DNA of 64,000 nucleotides from Flavobacterium litorale (GCF_019613795.1 NZ_CP080429.1:525501-589500); one strand, 5' to 3'; counted from the stretch's first letter, positions 18,500 to 27,178 are shown. Notes: generated from the sequence alone by a model not told the origin. Program-made: numbers and translations.

Positions 18500-18849
18500 T
18501 TACTGCATAACTCGTTAATATAAGTATCCAAACTCAGGTTAAATAGTGTCCCCTCTACCAAGTCCTTAATTAAATGAAGTTCTTTAGGATTTACAGCTAA
18601 GTCTACTCCTTCTATTGGTGTTTTTAACAACATTTTTCGGCAAGACTGTTTGTAAACACAACTGTTACATTGATATTGCGAGAGCGTAGCTTGTAAAAGC
18701 AGTTTAAATTCGTCAAGCTCATGAAATTCTAAATAAAAACCTGTTTCTTTAAATACAAGTTGCACACGCTCGTTTAAAACCCTGTTGTTTTTTATCCAGT
18801 GGAATGCTACGCCAAAATCGTTATGATATATTTGTTCAATTTCTTTCAT
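18496..18849 (-). CDS. Conserved-looking protein of unknown function with a Cys cluster
   Basis: Using the ATG at 18849 gives 117 residues (MKEIEQIYHNDFGVAFHWIK...). An upstream ATG at 18876 would add nine residues but would overlap the -7 box at 18866-18873. The protein is soluble and has a 'CNSCVYKQSC' cluster in its middle that could bind a metal. It resembles the small DUF-type proteins next to lpxH or recJ in other Flavobacteria, but I cannot name the family with confidence. It lies 56 bp after recJ in the same direction, with its own likely promoter. Confidence 0.6.
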   Translation of the reverse strand: MKEIEQIYHNDFGVAFHWIKNNRVLNERVQLVFKETGFYLEFHELDEFKLLLQATLSQYQCNSCVYKQSCRKMLLKTPIEGVDLAVNPKELHLIKDLVEGTLFNLSLDTYINELCSN

Positions 18850-18865
18850 TGCCGATGATTTGAAA

Positions 18866-18873
18866 CAAAAATA
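18866..18873 (-). promoter_or_regulatory. -7 box of the Cys-cluster gene
   Basis: TATTTTTG on the minus strand, 16 bases upstream of the ATG at 18849. It lies in the 56-bp gap after recJ and argues for the shorter reading frame. Confidence 0.4.
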
Positions 18874-18905
18874 CAATTTTATTTAAAATCATTCTAAACA
18901 AATAT

Positions 18906-20603
18906 TTATTTTTCACATTTAATATCTCTCAGTCTGAGCTGCAACGATGTTTGCCCATTCCACGTATTTTCATCTACAGAGTAAACCGCATCAAAAGCAG
19001 TACCGCTACAAGCAACATCCATTTTTTTAGCTAAGCCAAAGCCTATAGCTGCAAAACCTTCAGAATCTTCTTGTTTTACAAACAAGCGTAAATGGGTTTG
19101 GTTGGCACCAATAGGTTTACCAAAGCCGCTATCTTTTATATTATGCGATATAAATAAGGGCGTCATGTTACCCGGACCAAAAGGCTCAAACTGTTGTAAT
19201 ATTCTATTAAATTTGGGTGTAATTTCATTAAAATCAAGTGGCATATCTACCTGTATTTCAGGAACGCGCATATTGGGTGTAATAGTGTTTGCTACTACGG
19301 CTTCAAACTTATTTTTAAAGGCTTCGTATTGTTCCTCATGTAACGTAAGTCCTGCTGCGTATTTATGCCCGCCAAACTGCTCTATGTGTTCAGCGCAAGC
19401 CTCTAATGCATTGTACACATCAAACCCTGAAACAGAGCGCGCCGAAGCTGCTAGCATAGTACCACTTTTAGTAAACACTAATGTAGGGCGATAATAGGTT
19501 TCTATAAGCCGCGAGGCTACAATGCCTATCACGCCTTTGTGCCATTCCTTACTATATACTACTGTGGTAAATTTGTTCTGCTCGTTATTATATTCTATCT
19601 GCTGTAAAGCTTCCTCCGTTATTTGTTTATCAAGGTCTTTACGGTCGGCATTCAGGGTTTCAATTTCCGAAGCAAATTCTTCTGCCTGTTCCAAATTAAA
19701 CTCCGAAAGCAACTGCACGGCATACTTACCATGTTTTACACGCCCTGCCGCATTAATGCGTGGTGCTACTACAAAAACTACATCGCTAATAGTAAGTGTA
19801 GGCTTTTTTATGTTTTGGATTAATGCTTTTATGCCCGGTCGGGGGTTGGTATTAATAACCTCCAGCCCAAATTTTGCTAATACACGATTTTCTCCTGTTA
19901 TGGGTACAATATCGGCAGCTATTGCTGTAGCCACTAAATCGAGGTAAGGAACAAGGTGGTTAATAGTTTGCCCACGTTTATTGCCTAAAGCTTGTATGAG
20001 TTTAAACCCTACACCGCAACCGCAGAGTTCTTTATAAGGGTAATTACAATCGTTTCGTTTAGGGTCTAGTACCGCAACCGCATCAGGTAGGGTGTCTGCT
20101 GGGCGGTGGTGGTCGCATATAATAAAGTCGATATCTCTTGTTTTGGCATACGCCACTTTATCAATGGCTTTTATACCACAATCTAACGCTATTATTAAGG
20201 TGCAGCCGTTATCGTCGGCATAATCGATGCCCTGAAAGGAAACACCATAGCCTTCTTTATACCTATCGGGTATGTAGGTATCAACATTGGGGTAATACGA
20301 TTTTAAGTATGACAATACTAACGAAACCGCCGTAGTACCATCTACATCATAATCGCCAAACACCAAAATGTTTTCGTTGTTAGCTACTGCCGTTTCAATA
20401 CGCTGTACGGCTTTATCCATATCACGCATCAAATATGGGTCGTGCAAATCATTTAACGATGGACGAAAGAATGTTTTTGCTTCCTCAAAGGTTTCAATAC
20501 CGCGCTGTACTAACAGTGTGGCAATGGTAGCATCTACATTTAAGGCTTCGGTAAGGTGTTGTACTTTATCGGTATCGGGTTTTGGTTTTAATGTCCAGCG
20601 CAT
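18906..20603 (-). CDS. recJ: Single-stranded-DNA-specific exonuclease RecJ
   Basis: A 565-residue 5'-3' ssDNA exonuclease of the DHH phosphoesterase superfamily, acting in recombination (RecFOR) and repair. Motif I 'VFGDYDVDGTTAVSL' (81-95), the 'ALDCGI' motif (139-144) and the DHH motif 'IICDHHRPAD' (161-170) carry the Mn/Mg-binding acidic and histidine residues. The DHHA1 domain includes 'RVKHGKYAVQLL' and 'GGHKYAAGL', and the OB region ends with 'LQLRLRDIKCE'. Length is normal for the family. The next upstream feature is a decayed gene, so the promoter should lie in 20604-20686, though no clear box is seen. Confidence 0.94.
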   Translation of the reverse strand: MRWTLKPKPDTDKVQHLTEALNVDATIATLLVQRGIETFEEAKTFFRPSLNDLHDPYLMRDMDKAVQRIETAVANNENILVFGDYDVDGTTAVSLVLSYLKSYYPNVDTYIPDRYKEGYGVSFQGIDYADDNGCTLIIALDCGIKAIDKVAYAKTRDIDFIICDHHRPADTLPDAVAVLDPKRNDCNYPYKELCGCGVGFKLIQALGNKRGQTINHLVPYLDLVATAIAADIVPITGENRVLAKFGLEVINTNPRPGIKALIQNIKKPTLTISDVVFVVAPRINAAGRVKHGKYAVQLLSEFNLEQAEEFASEIETLNADRKDLDKQITEEALQQIEYNNEQNKFTTVVYSKEWHKGVIGIVASRLIETYYRPTLVFTKSGTMLAASARSVSGFDVYNALEACAEHIEQFGGHKYAAGLTLHEEQYEAFKNKFEAVVANTITPNMRVPEIQVDMPLDFNEITPKFNRILQQFEPFGPGNMTPLFISHNIKDSGFGKPIGANQTHLRLFVKQEDSEGFAAIGFGLAKKMDVACSGTAFDAVYSVDENTWNGQTSLQLRLRDIKCEK

Positions 20604-20686
20604 GCAATTATTCTAATTTTTGCGAATATAACCCTTATACATTAAAATTACAGCAAAACGGTATTTGTTTAATTTTCTTAAAAGTT

Positions 20687-20920
20687 CTACAATTTATATG
20701 AGCATCTAACTCCCGCTTGCTTTGTTTCTTTATAGGAATATCCTACCGCAGATGTCCACGAGATATTTTTATCGGCTGATTTTATATGAACCATAATCCC
20801 TACTGCATCAAGGTTTGCTACATAAACGGAATCTAATACTAGCTGAAATTAGGCTTGTAATGGTTGTGCTACGGTTTGTAGGGAAGTAATTAGAATAGAG
20901 ATGAAAATAAAGTATTTCAT
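20687..20920 (-). pseudogene. Truncated serine hydrolase (beta-lactamase/DD-peptidase family) remnant
   Basis: Starting at the ATG at 20920, the frame reads MKYFIFISILITSLQTVAQP (signal peptide), then meets a TAA after 23 codons. The same frame continues for more than 50 codons: 'FQLVLDSVYVANLDAVGIMV', then 'HIKSADKNISWTSAVGYS', and ends 'SYKL' with a TAG at 20689. The segment 'LDSVY..N.DAVG...H......SW..A.GYSYKET' resembles the N-terminal part of exported class C beta-lactamase-like serine hydrolases. The catalytic domain (SxxK and beyond) is absent, so the gene is broken both by a nonsense codon and by loss of its 3' part. Confidence 0.7.
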
Positions 20921-20984
20921 TTTATTGTTAGCCAACAGTTAGAGTTACCTACGAATTTATAAAAAATAATTTCATCTTTATTAA

Positions 20985-21060
20985 GACCTACAGGGTCTTG
21001 AAAGACCTCGCAGGTTGTAACCTCCTGCAAGGTTTATATAACCTTGTAGGTCTGATTGAA
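20985..21060. repeat. Palindromic intergenic repeat (GACCT.CAGGT type)
   Basis: Several overlapping inverted copies of AGACCT(A/T)CAGG/CCT(C/T)GCAGGT: 'AGACCTACAGGGTCT', 'ACCTCGCAGGT', 'ACCTCCTGCAAGGT' and 'ACCTTGTAGGTCT'. The block can fold into one long hairpin. Elements of this kind, with inverted ACCTGCGAGGT arms, occur many times between genes in Flavobacterium genomes. A related AACCTGCAATGTT/AACATTGTAGGTT hairpin serves as a terminator at 29485. Confidence 0.65.
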
Positions 21061-21114
21061 ATACTGTTTTTCCGAAATTAAGAGAATCCGAATTGTAAAT
21101 CATTATAGTATATA

Positions 21115-21187
21115 AAGATTCCTTCCTTCGTCGGAATGACGGTTGTGTTTATCGTTGCGAGCGTAGTGCAACAAAACGTGGCAATCT
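21115..21187. repeat. Intergenic repeat with 'TTCCTTCGTCGGAATGACG' and 'TTGCGAGCGTAGTGCAA' arms
   Basis: Two small dyads, ATTCC...GGAAT and TTGC...GCAA, lie between AGATT and AATCT ends. The wording of this sequence recalls a widespread repeat found between genes in many bacteria, seen for example in Flavobacteria and alphaproteobacteria. It runs into the stop of rsmI and could influence its 3' end. Confidence 0.5.
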
Positions 21188-21188
21188 G

Positions 21189-21866
21189 TTATTTACCAAC
21201 CTTCCCCCCTACCACAACAACAATTTCCCCTTTTGGCGCATAAGCTTCAAAATGGGCTAAAACTTCTGTAGCAGTACCACGAACGGTTTGTTCGTGTAGC
21301 TTACTCAACTCCCGCGATACCGAAACAGGTCGGTCGGCACCAAAATACTGCACAAAATCGCGTAGTGTTTTTAGGAGCTTGTGCGGTGACACATAAAACA
21401 CCATTGTACGGGTTTCTTCGGCAAGCGCCAAAAATCGGGTTTGTCTCCCCTTTTTATCGGGTAAAAAACCCTCAAAAACAAATTTATCGTTAGGCAGTCC
21501 GCTATTTACTAATGCAGGCACAAAAGCTGTGGCACCCGGTAAGCATTCTACAGCAATATTATTTTCTACGCAGGCACGGGTAAGTAAAAACCCAGGGTCG
21601 GATATGGCAGGCGTTCCCGCATCGGATATTAACGCAATAACTTCGCCTGCTTGCAATCGTTTTACAATATTCTCTACCGTTTTATGCTCGTTGTGCATGT
21701 GGTGGCTGTGCATGTGGGTAGTAATCTCAAAATGTTTCATGAGTTTACCACTCGTACGGGTATCTTCCGCGAGTATTAAATCGGCCTCTTTAAGTACGTT
21801 TATGGCTCTAAACGTCATATCCTCAAGGTTGCCTATGGGTGTGGGTACAATATAGAGTTTACCCAT
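21189..21866 (-). CDS. rsmI: 16S rRNA (cytidine-1402-2'-O)-methyltransferase RsmI
   Basis: A 225-residue tetrapyrrole-methylase-fold enzyme that methylates C1402 of 16S rRNA. The signatures are 'LYIVPTPIGNLEDMTFRAINVL' at the N-terminus, 'AEDTRTSGKLMKHF' and 'ALISDAGTPAISDPGF', followed by 'VECLPGATAFVPALVNSGLP' and 'FEGFLPDKKGRQ'. The protein is shorter than the E. coli form and lacks its C-terminal helical domain, as is usual in Bacteroidota. Its ATG overlaps the stop codon of the upstream gene (TAATG), so translation is probably coupled. Confidence 0.94.
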   Translation of the reverse strand: MGKLYIVPTPIGNLEDMTFRAINVLKEADLILAEDTRTSGKLMKHFEITTHMHSHHMHNEHKTVENIVKRLQAGEVIALISDAGTPAISDPGFLLTRACVENNIAVECLPGATAFVPALVNSGLPNDKFVFEGFLPDKKGRQTRFLALAEETRTMVFYVSPHKLLKTLRDFVQYFGADRPVSVSRELSKLHEQTVRGTATEVLAHFEAYAPKGEIVVVVGGKVGK

Positions 21867-22870
21867 TAATCAAATTTTTGTTCTACAATGCCCATAAAAC
21901 GCTCTTCGTACTCTTCCTTATCTTTCCAATTGTTATAGTCGGGCTTTACAAGCTCGTTTATAAAGTTGCGTGCATCAGTAAATTTATCGAATGTATTGAG
22001 TTGCGATAGTACACGGTTAAGGTCGTCGCTATTACCATCAAACAAATGTTTCTCAAAAGCAATACGGTCGTTTAACCCTAGGTTTATGGCTTTGCCTAGC
22101 GAATCGTTTAATGAACGTTTTGCTGTTTCGGATTGCGATGTTTGTACGGGAACGAACGGCTCAGATTCAGCTTCGGTAGCTACCTCAGGTTCGGGTTCCT
22201 CTTTTTTAGGTTCCCAATTGTGCCAACTTTCTTCGGTTGCCTTTACTTCGGCAGGTGCAGGCGCATCGGTATCTTTTTTTACAAACTCAGGCTCTACATA
22301 ATCGTGAAAATCTTCAAACGAAATTTCTTTCTGCTTTTCAGGTATTTCGGTAGGTTCTTTCGGTTCAAAATCAATATCAAACCCAAATGGCGATTCGCCT
22401 ACAGGCTTGATTTCCTCTTGTTTGGGTGTTTCTGGCTCGGGTGCTTCGGCAACCGCTTCGGGTTTGGGTTCAGGTTCAGCAGCAGGTTCTGGTGTTTCCG
22501 CTTGGGTTACCGCATCTACTTTATCCTCACTTTTGTTATCCTCTTCCTCTGCTTCCGCTACGGGTGCCTCTTTGGCTTCGCTTTCCTCAATTTCATCTTC
22601 AGTAACCTCGTTTACCAATTCGGGTTGCATTACTTCTGGCTCCTCTTCATTATCAGCGGCTTCATACGCTTGCTCTATTTTTTCTGATGCTGCTGCAAAA
22701 CCTATGGTAGGCTTTACATCGCTTAAATTATCTTCAACAAATTTAAGTACCGATAGCTTTTCATAAAGGCGCAGGGTTTCTTGCTGTAGCTGCTCTAGCC
22801 CTGCCCTGTTCTTCATTTTTAATACCCTGTGGGCTATGCTAATTAATTCGGCTTCTAACTTTTTCTTCAT
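21866..22870 (-). CDS. Acidic, low-complexity protein of unknown function
   Basis: A 334-residue protein with three parts. The N-terminal 70 residues form a coiled-coil-like helix (MKKKLEAELISIAHRVLKMKNRAGLEQLQQE). The middle, about 75-245, is rich in Glu, Pro and Ala and is probably disordered. The C-terminal 85 residues look folded and helical ('SLNDSLGKAINLGLNDRIAFEKHLF...LNTFDKFTDARNFIN'). No signal peptide is present, so it is cytosolic. Overlap with rsmI (TAATG) implies coexpression. I do not recognise a named family; the order of this gene before rsmI may be conserved in relatives, which would be worth testing. Confidence 0.75.
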   Translation of the reverse strand: MKKKLEAELISIAHRVLKMKNRAGLEQLQQETLRLYEKLSVLKFVEDNLSDVKPTIGFAAASEKIEQAYEAADNEEEPEVMQPELVNEVTEDEIEESEAKEAPVAEAEEEDNKSEDKVDAVTQAETPEPAAEPEPKPEAVAEAPEPETPKQEEIKPVGESPFGFDIDFEPKEPTEIPEKQKEISFEDFHDYVEPEFVKKDTDAPAPAEVKATEESWHNWEPKKEEPEPEVATEAESEPFVPVQTSQSETAKRSLNDSLGKAINLGLNDRIAFEKHLFDGNSDDLNRVLSQLNTFDKFTDARNFINELVKPDYNNWKDKEEYEERFMGIVEQKFD

Positions 22871-22910
22871 AACTTTTAGAATTAAACGGAGTCGCGCAAT
22901 AGTTTTTTAA

Positions 22911-22918
22911 TAAATTTG
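22911..22918 (+). promoter_or_regulatory. -7 promoter box of tdk
   Basis: TAAATTTG, a full TAnnTTTG match. Its TTG is the earliest possible start codon of the frame, so that start is rejected in favour of the ATG at 22973. Confidence 0.5.
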
Positions 22919-22972
22919 TTTCTTTACAAAGTAACAGAAAACATTTCTGTTTTACTGCCTGAAAAATACAAA

Positions 22973-23605
22973 ATGTTTCTCGAAAATACAGTAAATCATA
23001 AAGAGCAATTTGGGTGGATTGAGGTTATTTGTGGCTCGATGTTTTCGGGTAAAACCGAAGAATTAATACGACGATTGAAACGGGCACAGTTTGCCCACCA
23101 AAAAGTTGAGATTTTTAAGCCTGCCGTAGATACCCGCTACCACGATGAGATGGTAATATCGCACGATGCCAACGAAATACGCTCTACCCCCGTACCTGCT
23201 GCTGCTAATATTAGGATATTGGCACAGGGCTGTGATGTTATTGGTATTGATGAGGCACAATTTTTTGATGATGAGATTATTGCAGTGTGTAACGACCTTG
23301 CCAATAGCGGCGTACGTGTTATTGTAGCAGGTTTGGATATGGATTTTAAGGGTAACCCCTTTGGTCCGATGCCTGCGCTTATGGCTACTGCCGAGTATGT
23401 AACCAAAGTACATGCTGTGTGTACCCGTACAGGCAATTTGGCAAATTACAGTTTTAGGAAAGGGAGTAACGATAACTTGGTAATGCTGGGCGAAACGGAG
23501 GAATACGAACCGCTGAGCCGTGCTGCCTATTACCGTGCCATGCGTGAGGCGCAACCACAACCCAATAAAACCAAACGCAACGATAATCAGGACAGCGAAA
23601 TGTAA
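22973..23605 (+). CDS. tdk: Thymidine kinase
   Basis: A 210-residue type II thymidine kinase that phosphorylates thymidine with ATP in pyrimidine salvage. Walker A is GSMFSGKTEEL (21-31), the 'IDEAQFF' motif supplies the catalytic base region, and 'AGLDMDFKGNPFG' is the conserved strand after the lasso region. The lid segment is 'VCTRTGNLANYSFRK'. The usual four-Cys zinc site is not obvious: only one cysteine is left in the lid, as I believe is common in Bacteroidota. The ATG at 22973 was chosen because the upstream TTG at 22916 lies inside the promoter box. Confidence 0.93.
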   Translation: MFLENTVNHKEQFGWIEVICGSMFSGKTEELIRRLKRAQFAHQKVEIFKPAVDTRYHDEMVISHDANEIRSTPVPAAANIRILAQGCDVIGIDEAQFFDDEIIAVCNDLANSGVRVIVAGLDMDFKGNPFGPMPALMATAEYVTKVHAVCTRTGNLANYSFRKGSNDNLVMLGETEEYEPLSRAAYYRAMREAQPQPNKTKRNDNQDSEM

Positions 23606-23919
23606 TGCCCAATAAGCATATCCTCTACCAACATAGCTTCGCCCTCGTACATTAACTTATCCTGTATAAACCACGATAGTTTGTACTTTACATCTTTATT
23701 TTCGGCATGCTCAACAAACGCAATTGTCAAGGTTGCCAAATAACATTGATCGGCTATATACCATTTGGAGTTATATTTACCTAAAAATGGAGCATCGCCA
23801 GCCTCTAGAAGTTCGCAACGCTCTTCCGAAACCGTAAAACGTTTGTTGTTGGTAAACTCACCCAGCAACTTGTTTGATGCCACCTTTTTTAAATAAAATG
23901 AGCCTATTATATCACTCAT
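23587..23919 (-). CDS. Small protein of unknown function
   Basis: A 110-residue soluble protein (MSDIIGSFYLKKVASNKLLG...) that converges with tdk and overlaps its 3' end by 19 bases. It looks like a compact alpha/beta or beta protein with no signal peptide and a single pair of Cys residues. The TATATTTG box 25 bases upstream (23944-23951) supports a real gene with its own promoter. I recognise no family, and the frame has ordinary codon use for this genome. Confidence 0.6.
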   Translation of the reverse strand: MSDIIGSFYLKKVASNKLLGEFTNNKRFTVSEERCELLEAGDAPFLGKYNSKWYIADQCYLATLTIAFVEHAENKDVKYKLSWFIQDKLMYEGEAMLVEDMLIGHYISLS

Positions 23920-23943
23920 AATCTTACACTTAATACTTTAAAG

Positions 23944-23951
23944 CAAATATA
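23944..23951 (-). promoter_or_regulatory. -7 box of the small protein gene at 23587-23919
   Basis: TATATTTG on the minus strand, 24 bases upstream of the ATG at 23919. Confidence 0.4.
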
Positions 23952-24042
23952 GGTGTTTACAGAAAAGGACATAAAAACAGCCGTATAGAATTTTAACTAC
24001 ACGATTATTGTTAATTTTACAGAGACAATTAAAACCTAAATC

Positions 24043-26481
24043 TTGAATATAACCATACAGGATATTGCGTTGGCAATGCAAGCCCGTTTTGAGGGTACAG
24101 CCAAAACGATTGATATTGAAAACGTATCTATAGACAGCCGATCGTTGCACAACAACGCCAGCACGCTGTTTTTTGCATTATCGGGTCAAAACCACAACGG
24201 GCATAACTACATACCCGCCCTTATAAACAAAGGCGTTAGTAGTTTTGTGGTTACCCATGTACCCAAAGGCATGGCAGGCAGAGCCAACTTTTTGGTAGTA
24301 GCCAACACACGCACAGCCTTACAGCATTTTGCACTTTACTACCGCAAGCACTTTAACTTCCCTGTAATTGCGGTAACGGGCAGTAGCGGTAAAACCATTG
24401 TAAAGGAATGGCTTAACTTTTTACTAAGCCCCGACTATAACGTTGTACGTAACCCTAAAAGTTATAACTCGCAAATAGGAGTACCATTATCCGTAATCGG
24501 GATAAACAACAAGCACAACCTTGGTATTTTTGAGGCAGGTATATCCATGCCCAACGAAATGGAGTATTTGGAGCGTATTATTTTGCCCGATATTGGCGTA
24601 CTAACCAACATTGGCAGCGCACACGACGAGGGGTTTACCAACCGAAAAGAAAAAATACAAGAAAAATTAAAACTATTTACTCGTGTAAAACTACTTATAC
24701 TCCAAAAAAGCAAAGCAGTAGAAGACCTTATCCCAAAAGGCATAAAAACATTTACGTGGAGTTACGGCAAAAGTGGCGATGTAACAATTAAGAAAGAAGT
24801 AGATGCAAACAGCACACTACTGCACATTACTCATAAAAAAACGTTTAAAGTACGCATTCCGTTTACCGATGCCCACGCTACAGAAAACGGCATCAACTGC
24901 CTTATGGTATTATTGCACTTGGGCTATTCGGGGCGTGTTATTGCCAACCGCCTTGCAGCATTGTACCCCGTAGAGCTTAGGCTAGAGGTGAAAGAGGGTA
25001 TTAACGACTGTACGATTATTGACGATAGTTACAATACCGATTTCCAGTCGTTAAAAATTGCCCTCGACTTTTTAGAGCAACAAAAAACACATACCCAAAA
25101 AACCATCATTCTTTCGGATATATTCCAGAGTGGTTTCAGTAAAAAGCAACTGTACAAACGCGTACACCGCCTGCTTACAGCACACAACATAACTAGGGTT
25201 ATTGGTATTGGCAAAACCATAACCGAACAACTCGCCGATTTTCCTAATTTTTACCCCTACAAAAATACACAAGCCTTTTTAGCGCAATTTAATAGTAACG
25301 CTTTCGCAGATGAAACCATACTTATAAAGGGCGCACGAAGTTTTAGGTTTGAAGAAATTGTAGTTTTATTAGAAGAGAAAACGCACGAAACTGTTTTAGA
25401 GATTAACCTAAATGCTGTAGTACACAACTTCAACTTCTACCGTAATAAAATACGCCCGCAAACCAAAATAATGGTTATGGTCAAGGCATTTGCCTATGGT
25501 AGTGGTAGTTACGAAATTGCCAAAATACTATCGCACCATAAAGTAGATTATTTAGGGGTGGCTTTCGCCGACGAAGGTATAGCATTGCGTAATGCAGGTA
25601 TTACCACCCCCATTGTGGTAATGAACCCCGAAGGCAGTAGTTTTAGTGCCATGATAGCCTATAACCTTGAGCCCGAAATTTATTCGGTACGCGAATTGCG
25701 TGCCTTTATTGCTCTGGCACAAGTAAAAAACCTCTCACTATACCCCATACACATTAAAATAGATACGGGTATGCACCGCTTGGGGTTTGAAGAGGAACAT
25801 CTGGACGAACTTATTGCACTACTGCACAACAACAACTTTGTAGCAGTAAAAAGCATCTTTTCGCACCTTTCGGCAAGTGATAGCCCTGATTTTAACGATT
25901 TTACCCAACAACAAATACAGTTGTTCGAAGAATTTTCGGCTACCATCAGCAAAGCACTACAAATTAATCCGTTACGCCACATCCTAAACACATCGGGCAT
26001 ATACAATTTTCCTGATGCACAATACGATATGGTTCGGTTAGGCATAGGCTTATACGGTGTAGGAAACAATACGGAGGAGATGAAACAACTGCAAAACGTA
26101 GGCACACTAAAAACGGTTATACTCCAAATAAAAAACATAGCAGCAGGCGAAAGCGTAGGCTACAGCCGAAAATTTATAGCAACCCAAAGTACCCGTACGG
26201 CTACACTACCCATAGGCTACGCCGATGGCGTTCCGCGTGCTTGGGGTAATGGCAAAGGCTACGTTATGGTAAACAACCAAAAGGCTCGTATAATAGGCAG
26301 TATTTGTATGGATATGCTTATGATTGATATTACAAACATAGCCTGTAAAGAGGGCGATAGTGTTACCGTATTTGGTACAAACCCATCGGTAGTGGCTATG
26401 GCAAAAACACTAAACACCATTCCGTACGAAATATTAGCCAGTATTTCGCAACGTGTAAAGCGTGTTTTTTATAAAGAATAG
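24043..26481 (+). CDS. murF-alr: Bifunctional MurF/alanine racemase (UDP-MurNAc-tripeptide:D-Ala-D-Ala ligase fused to Alr)
   Basis: An 812-residue fusion typical of Bacteroidota. The N-terminal half (about 1-450) is MurF: P-loop 'VTGSSGKTIVKEW' (111-123), 'NPKSYNSQIGVPLS', 'EAGISMPNEM', and the C-terminal 'IIDDSYNTDFQSLK'. It adds D-Ala-D-Ala to UDP-MurNAc-tripeptide. The C-terminal half (about 450-812) is alanine racemase: 'MVKAFAYGSG' with the PLP-binding lysine, 'HIKIDTGMHRLGF', and 'PIGYADGVPRAWGN...ARIIGSICMDM'. It produces the D-alanine used by the pathway, so substrate supply and ligation are joined. The start is a TTG at 24043; the next ATG would cut into the conserved MurF N-terminus. 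Confidence 0.93.
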   Translation: MNITIQDIALAMQARFEGTAKTIDIENVSIDSRSLHNNASTLFFALSGQNHNGHNYIPALINKGVSSFVVTHVPKGMAGRANFLVVANTRTALQHFALYYRKHFNFPVIAVTGSSGKTIVKEWLNFLLSPDYNVVRNPKSYNSQIGVPLSVIGINNKHNLGIFEAGISMPNEMEYLERIILPDIGVLTNIGSAHDEGFTNRKEKIQEKLKLFTRVKLLILQKSKAVEDLIPKGIKTFTWSYGKSGDVTIKKEVDANSTLLHITHKKTFKVRIPFTDAHATENGINCLMVLLHLGYSGRVIANRLAALYPVELRLEVKEGINDCTIIDDSYNTDFQSLKIALDFLEQQKTHTQKTIILSDIFQSGFSKKQLYKRVHRLLTAHNITRVIGIGKTITEQLADFPNFYPYKNTQAFLAQFNSNAFADETILIKGARSFRFEEIVVLLEEKTHETVLEINLNAVVHNFNFYRNKIRPQTKIMVMVKAFAYGSGSYEIAKILSHHKVDYLGVAFADEGIALRNAGITTPIVVMNPEGSSFSAMIAYNLEPEIYSVRELRAFIALAQVKNLSLYPIHIKIDTGMHRLGFEEEHLDELIALLHNNNFVAVKSIFSHLSASDSPDFNDFTQQQIQLFEEFSATISKALQINPLRHILNTSGIYNFPDAQYDMVRLGIGLYGVGNNTEEMKQLQNVGTLKTVILQIKNIAAGESVGYSRKFIATQSTRTATLPIGYADGVPRAWGNGKGYVMVNNQKARIIGSICMDMLMIDITNIACKEGDSVTVFGTNPSVVAMAKTLNTIPYEILASISQRVKRVFYKE

Positions 26482-26542
26482 GGTAATTTTCGTACATTAG
26501 CATACAACCAAAAACAAGTAACAACCAAAAAATCTAGAAATT

Positions 26543-26977
26543 ATGGGTTTTATTAAAGATTTTAAAGCATTCCTGTTAAAGGGCGACATTATTAACCTAG
26601 CAACTGCCGTAATTATAGCAGGTGCATTTGGAGCCATTGTAAAATCGTTTACCAACGATATTTTAATGCCGCCAATAGGCTTGGCATTAGGCGGAGTAGA
26701 TTTTACTGAACTAAAATACGTATTGCAGGAGGCACAACCCGAAGCCATTGTAAATGGCGAAACCGTTGCAGCCGTAGAGGCAGTAACCATTAACTACGGT
26801 AACTTTATCCAACTAGTGCTTAACTTTATTATTATTGGGTTCTTTATTTTTATGGTATTAAAAGCCTACGAAAAAACTAAGAAAAAAGAGGAAGCAAAAC
26901 CTGCTGCACCGCCAGCACCAACCGCACAAGAGAAATTGCTTATGGAAATTCGCGATACGCTTAAAGCAAAGCAATAA
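26543..26977 (+). CDS. mscL: Large-conductance mechanosensitive channel MscL
   Basis: A 144-residue homopentameric inner-membrane channel that opens when membrane tension rises during osmotic downshock. TM1 'VIIAGAFGAIVKSFTNDILMPPIG' and TM2 'FIQLVLNFIIIGFFIFMVLKAYEK' are clear. The C-terminal tail is charged and helical, with an 'AAPPAPTAQEKLLMEIRD' hinge. The periplasmic loop is of ordinary length. A terminator follows. Confidence 0.94.
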   Translation: MGFIKDFKAFLLKGDIINLATAVIIAGAFGAIVKSFTNDILMPPIGLALGGVDFTELKYVLQEAQPEAIVNGETVAAVEAVTINYGNFIQLVLNFIIIGFFIFMVLKAYEKTKKKEEAKPAAPPAPTAQEKLLMEIRDTLKAKQ

Positions 26978-27023
26978 CAAGTTAGTGTCCGCTACACTAT
27001 ATATTCTAAACATTTTACTAATT

Positions 27024-27053
27024 AAACCGCCCACAAAGGGCGGTTTTTCTTTT
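27024..27053 (+). terminator. Terminator of mscL
   Basis: AAACCGCCC/GGGCGGTTT, 9-bp perfect stem with loop ACAAA, followed by TTCTTTT. Confidence 0.85.
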
Positions 27054-27178
27054 AATGATAATTTTGCAGCACCTACAATTTAAATTCGTAACATTTGTGG
27101 GCTTTGTGGTGAAATATATTTGCATAACCCATTAAATTTCTGCTTACTTTTACAGCTAAAATTTAAACGTTTTAATGT

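Larger units (their letters stand above)
20604..21188. other. Repeat-rich intergenic region with a decayed gene
   Basis: This 585-bp gap holds a serine-hydrolase gene remnant (20687-20920), a palindromic repeat cluster (20985-21060) and a second repeat (21115-21187). Nothing else could be read as a gene. Confidence 0.7.

Noticed and set aside
22133..22766. Plus-strand frames rich in Phe/Arg or Ser opposite the acidic protein gene.
   Set aside because: They mirror the Glu/Pro/Ala codons of the minus-strand gene, a common artefact of low-complexity coding sequence.
22916..22918. TTG start that would add 19 residues to thymidine kinase.
   Set aside because: It overlaps the -7 box TAAATTTG; the added residues do not match the family, and an ATG with a normal length follows.
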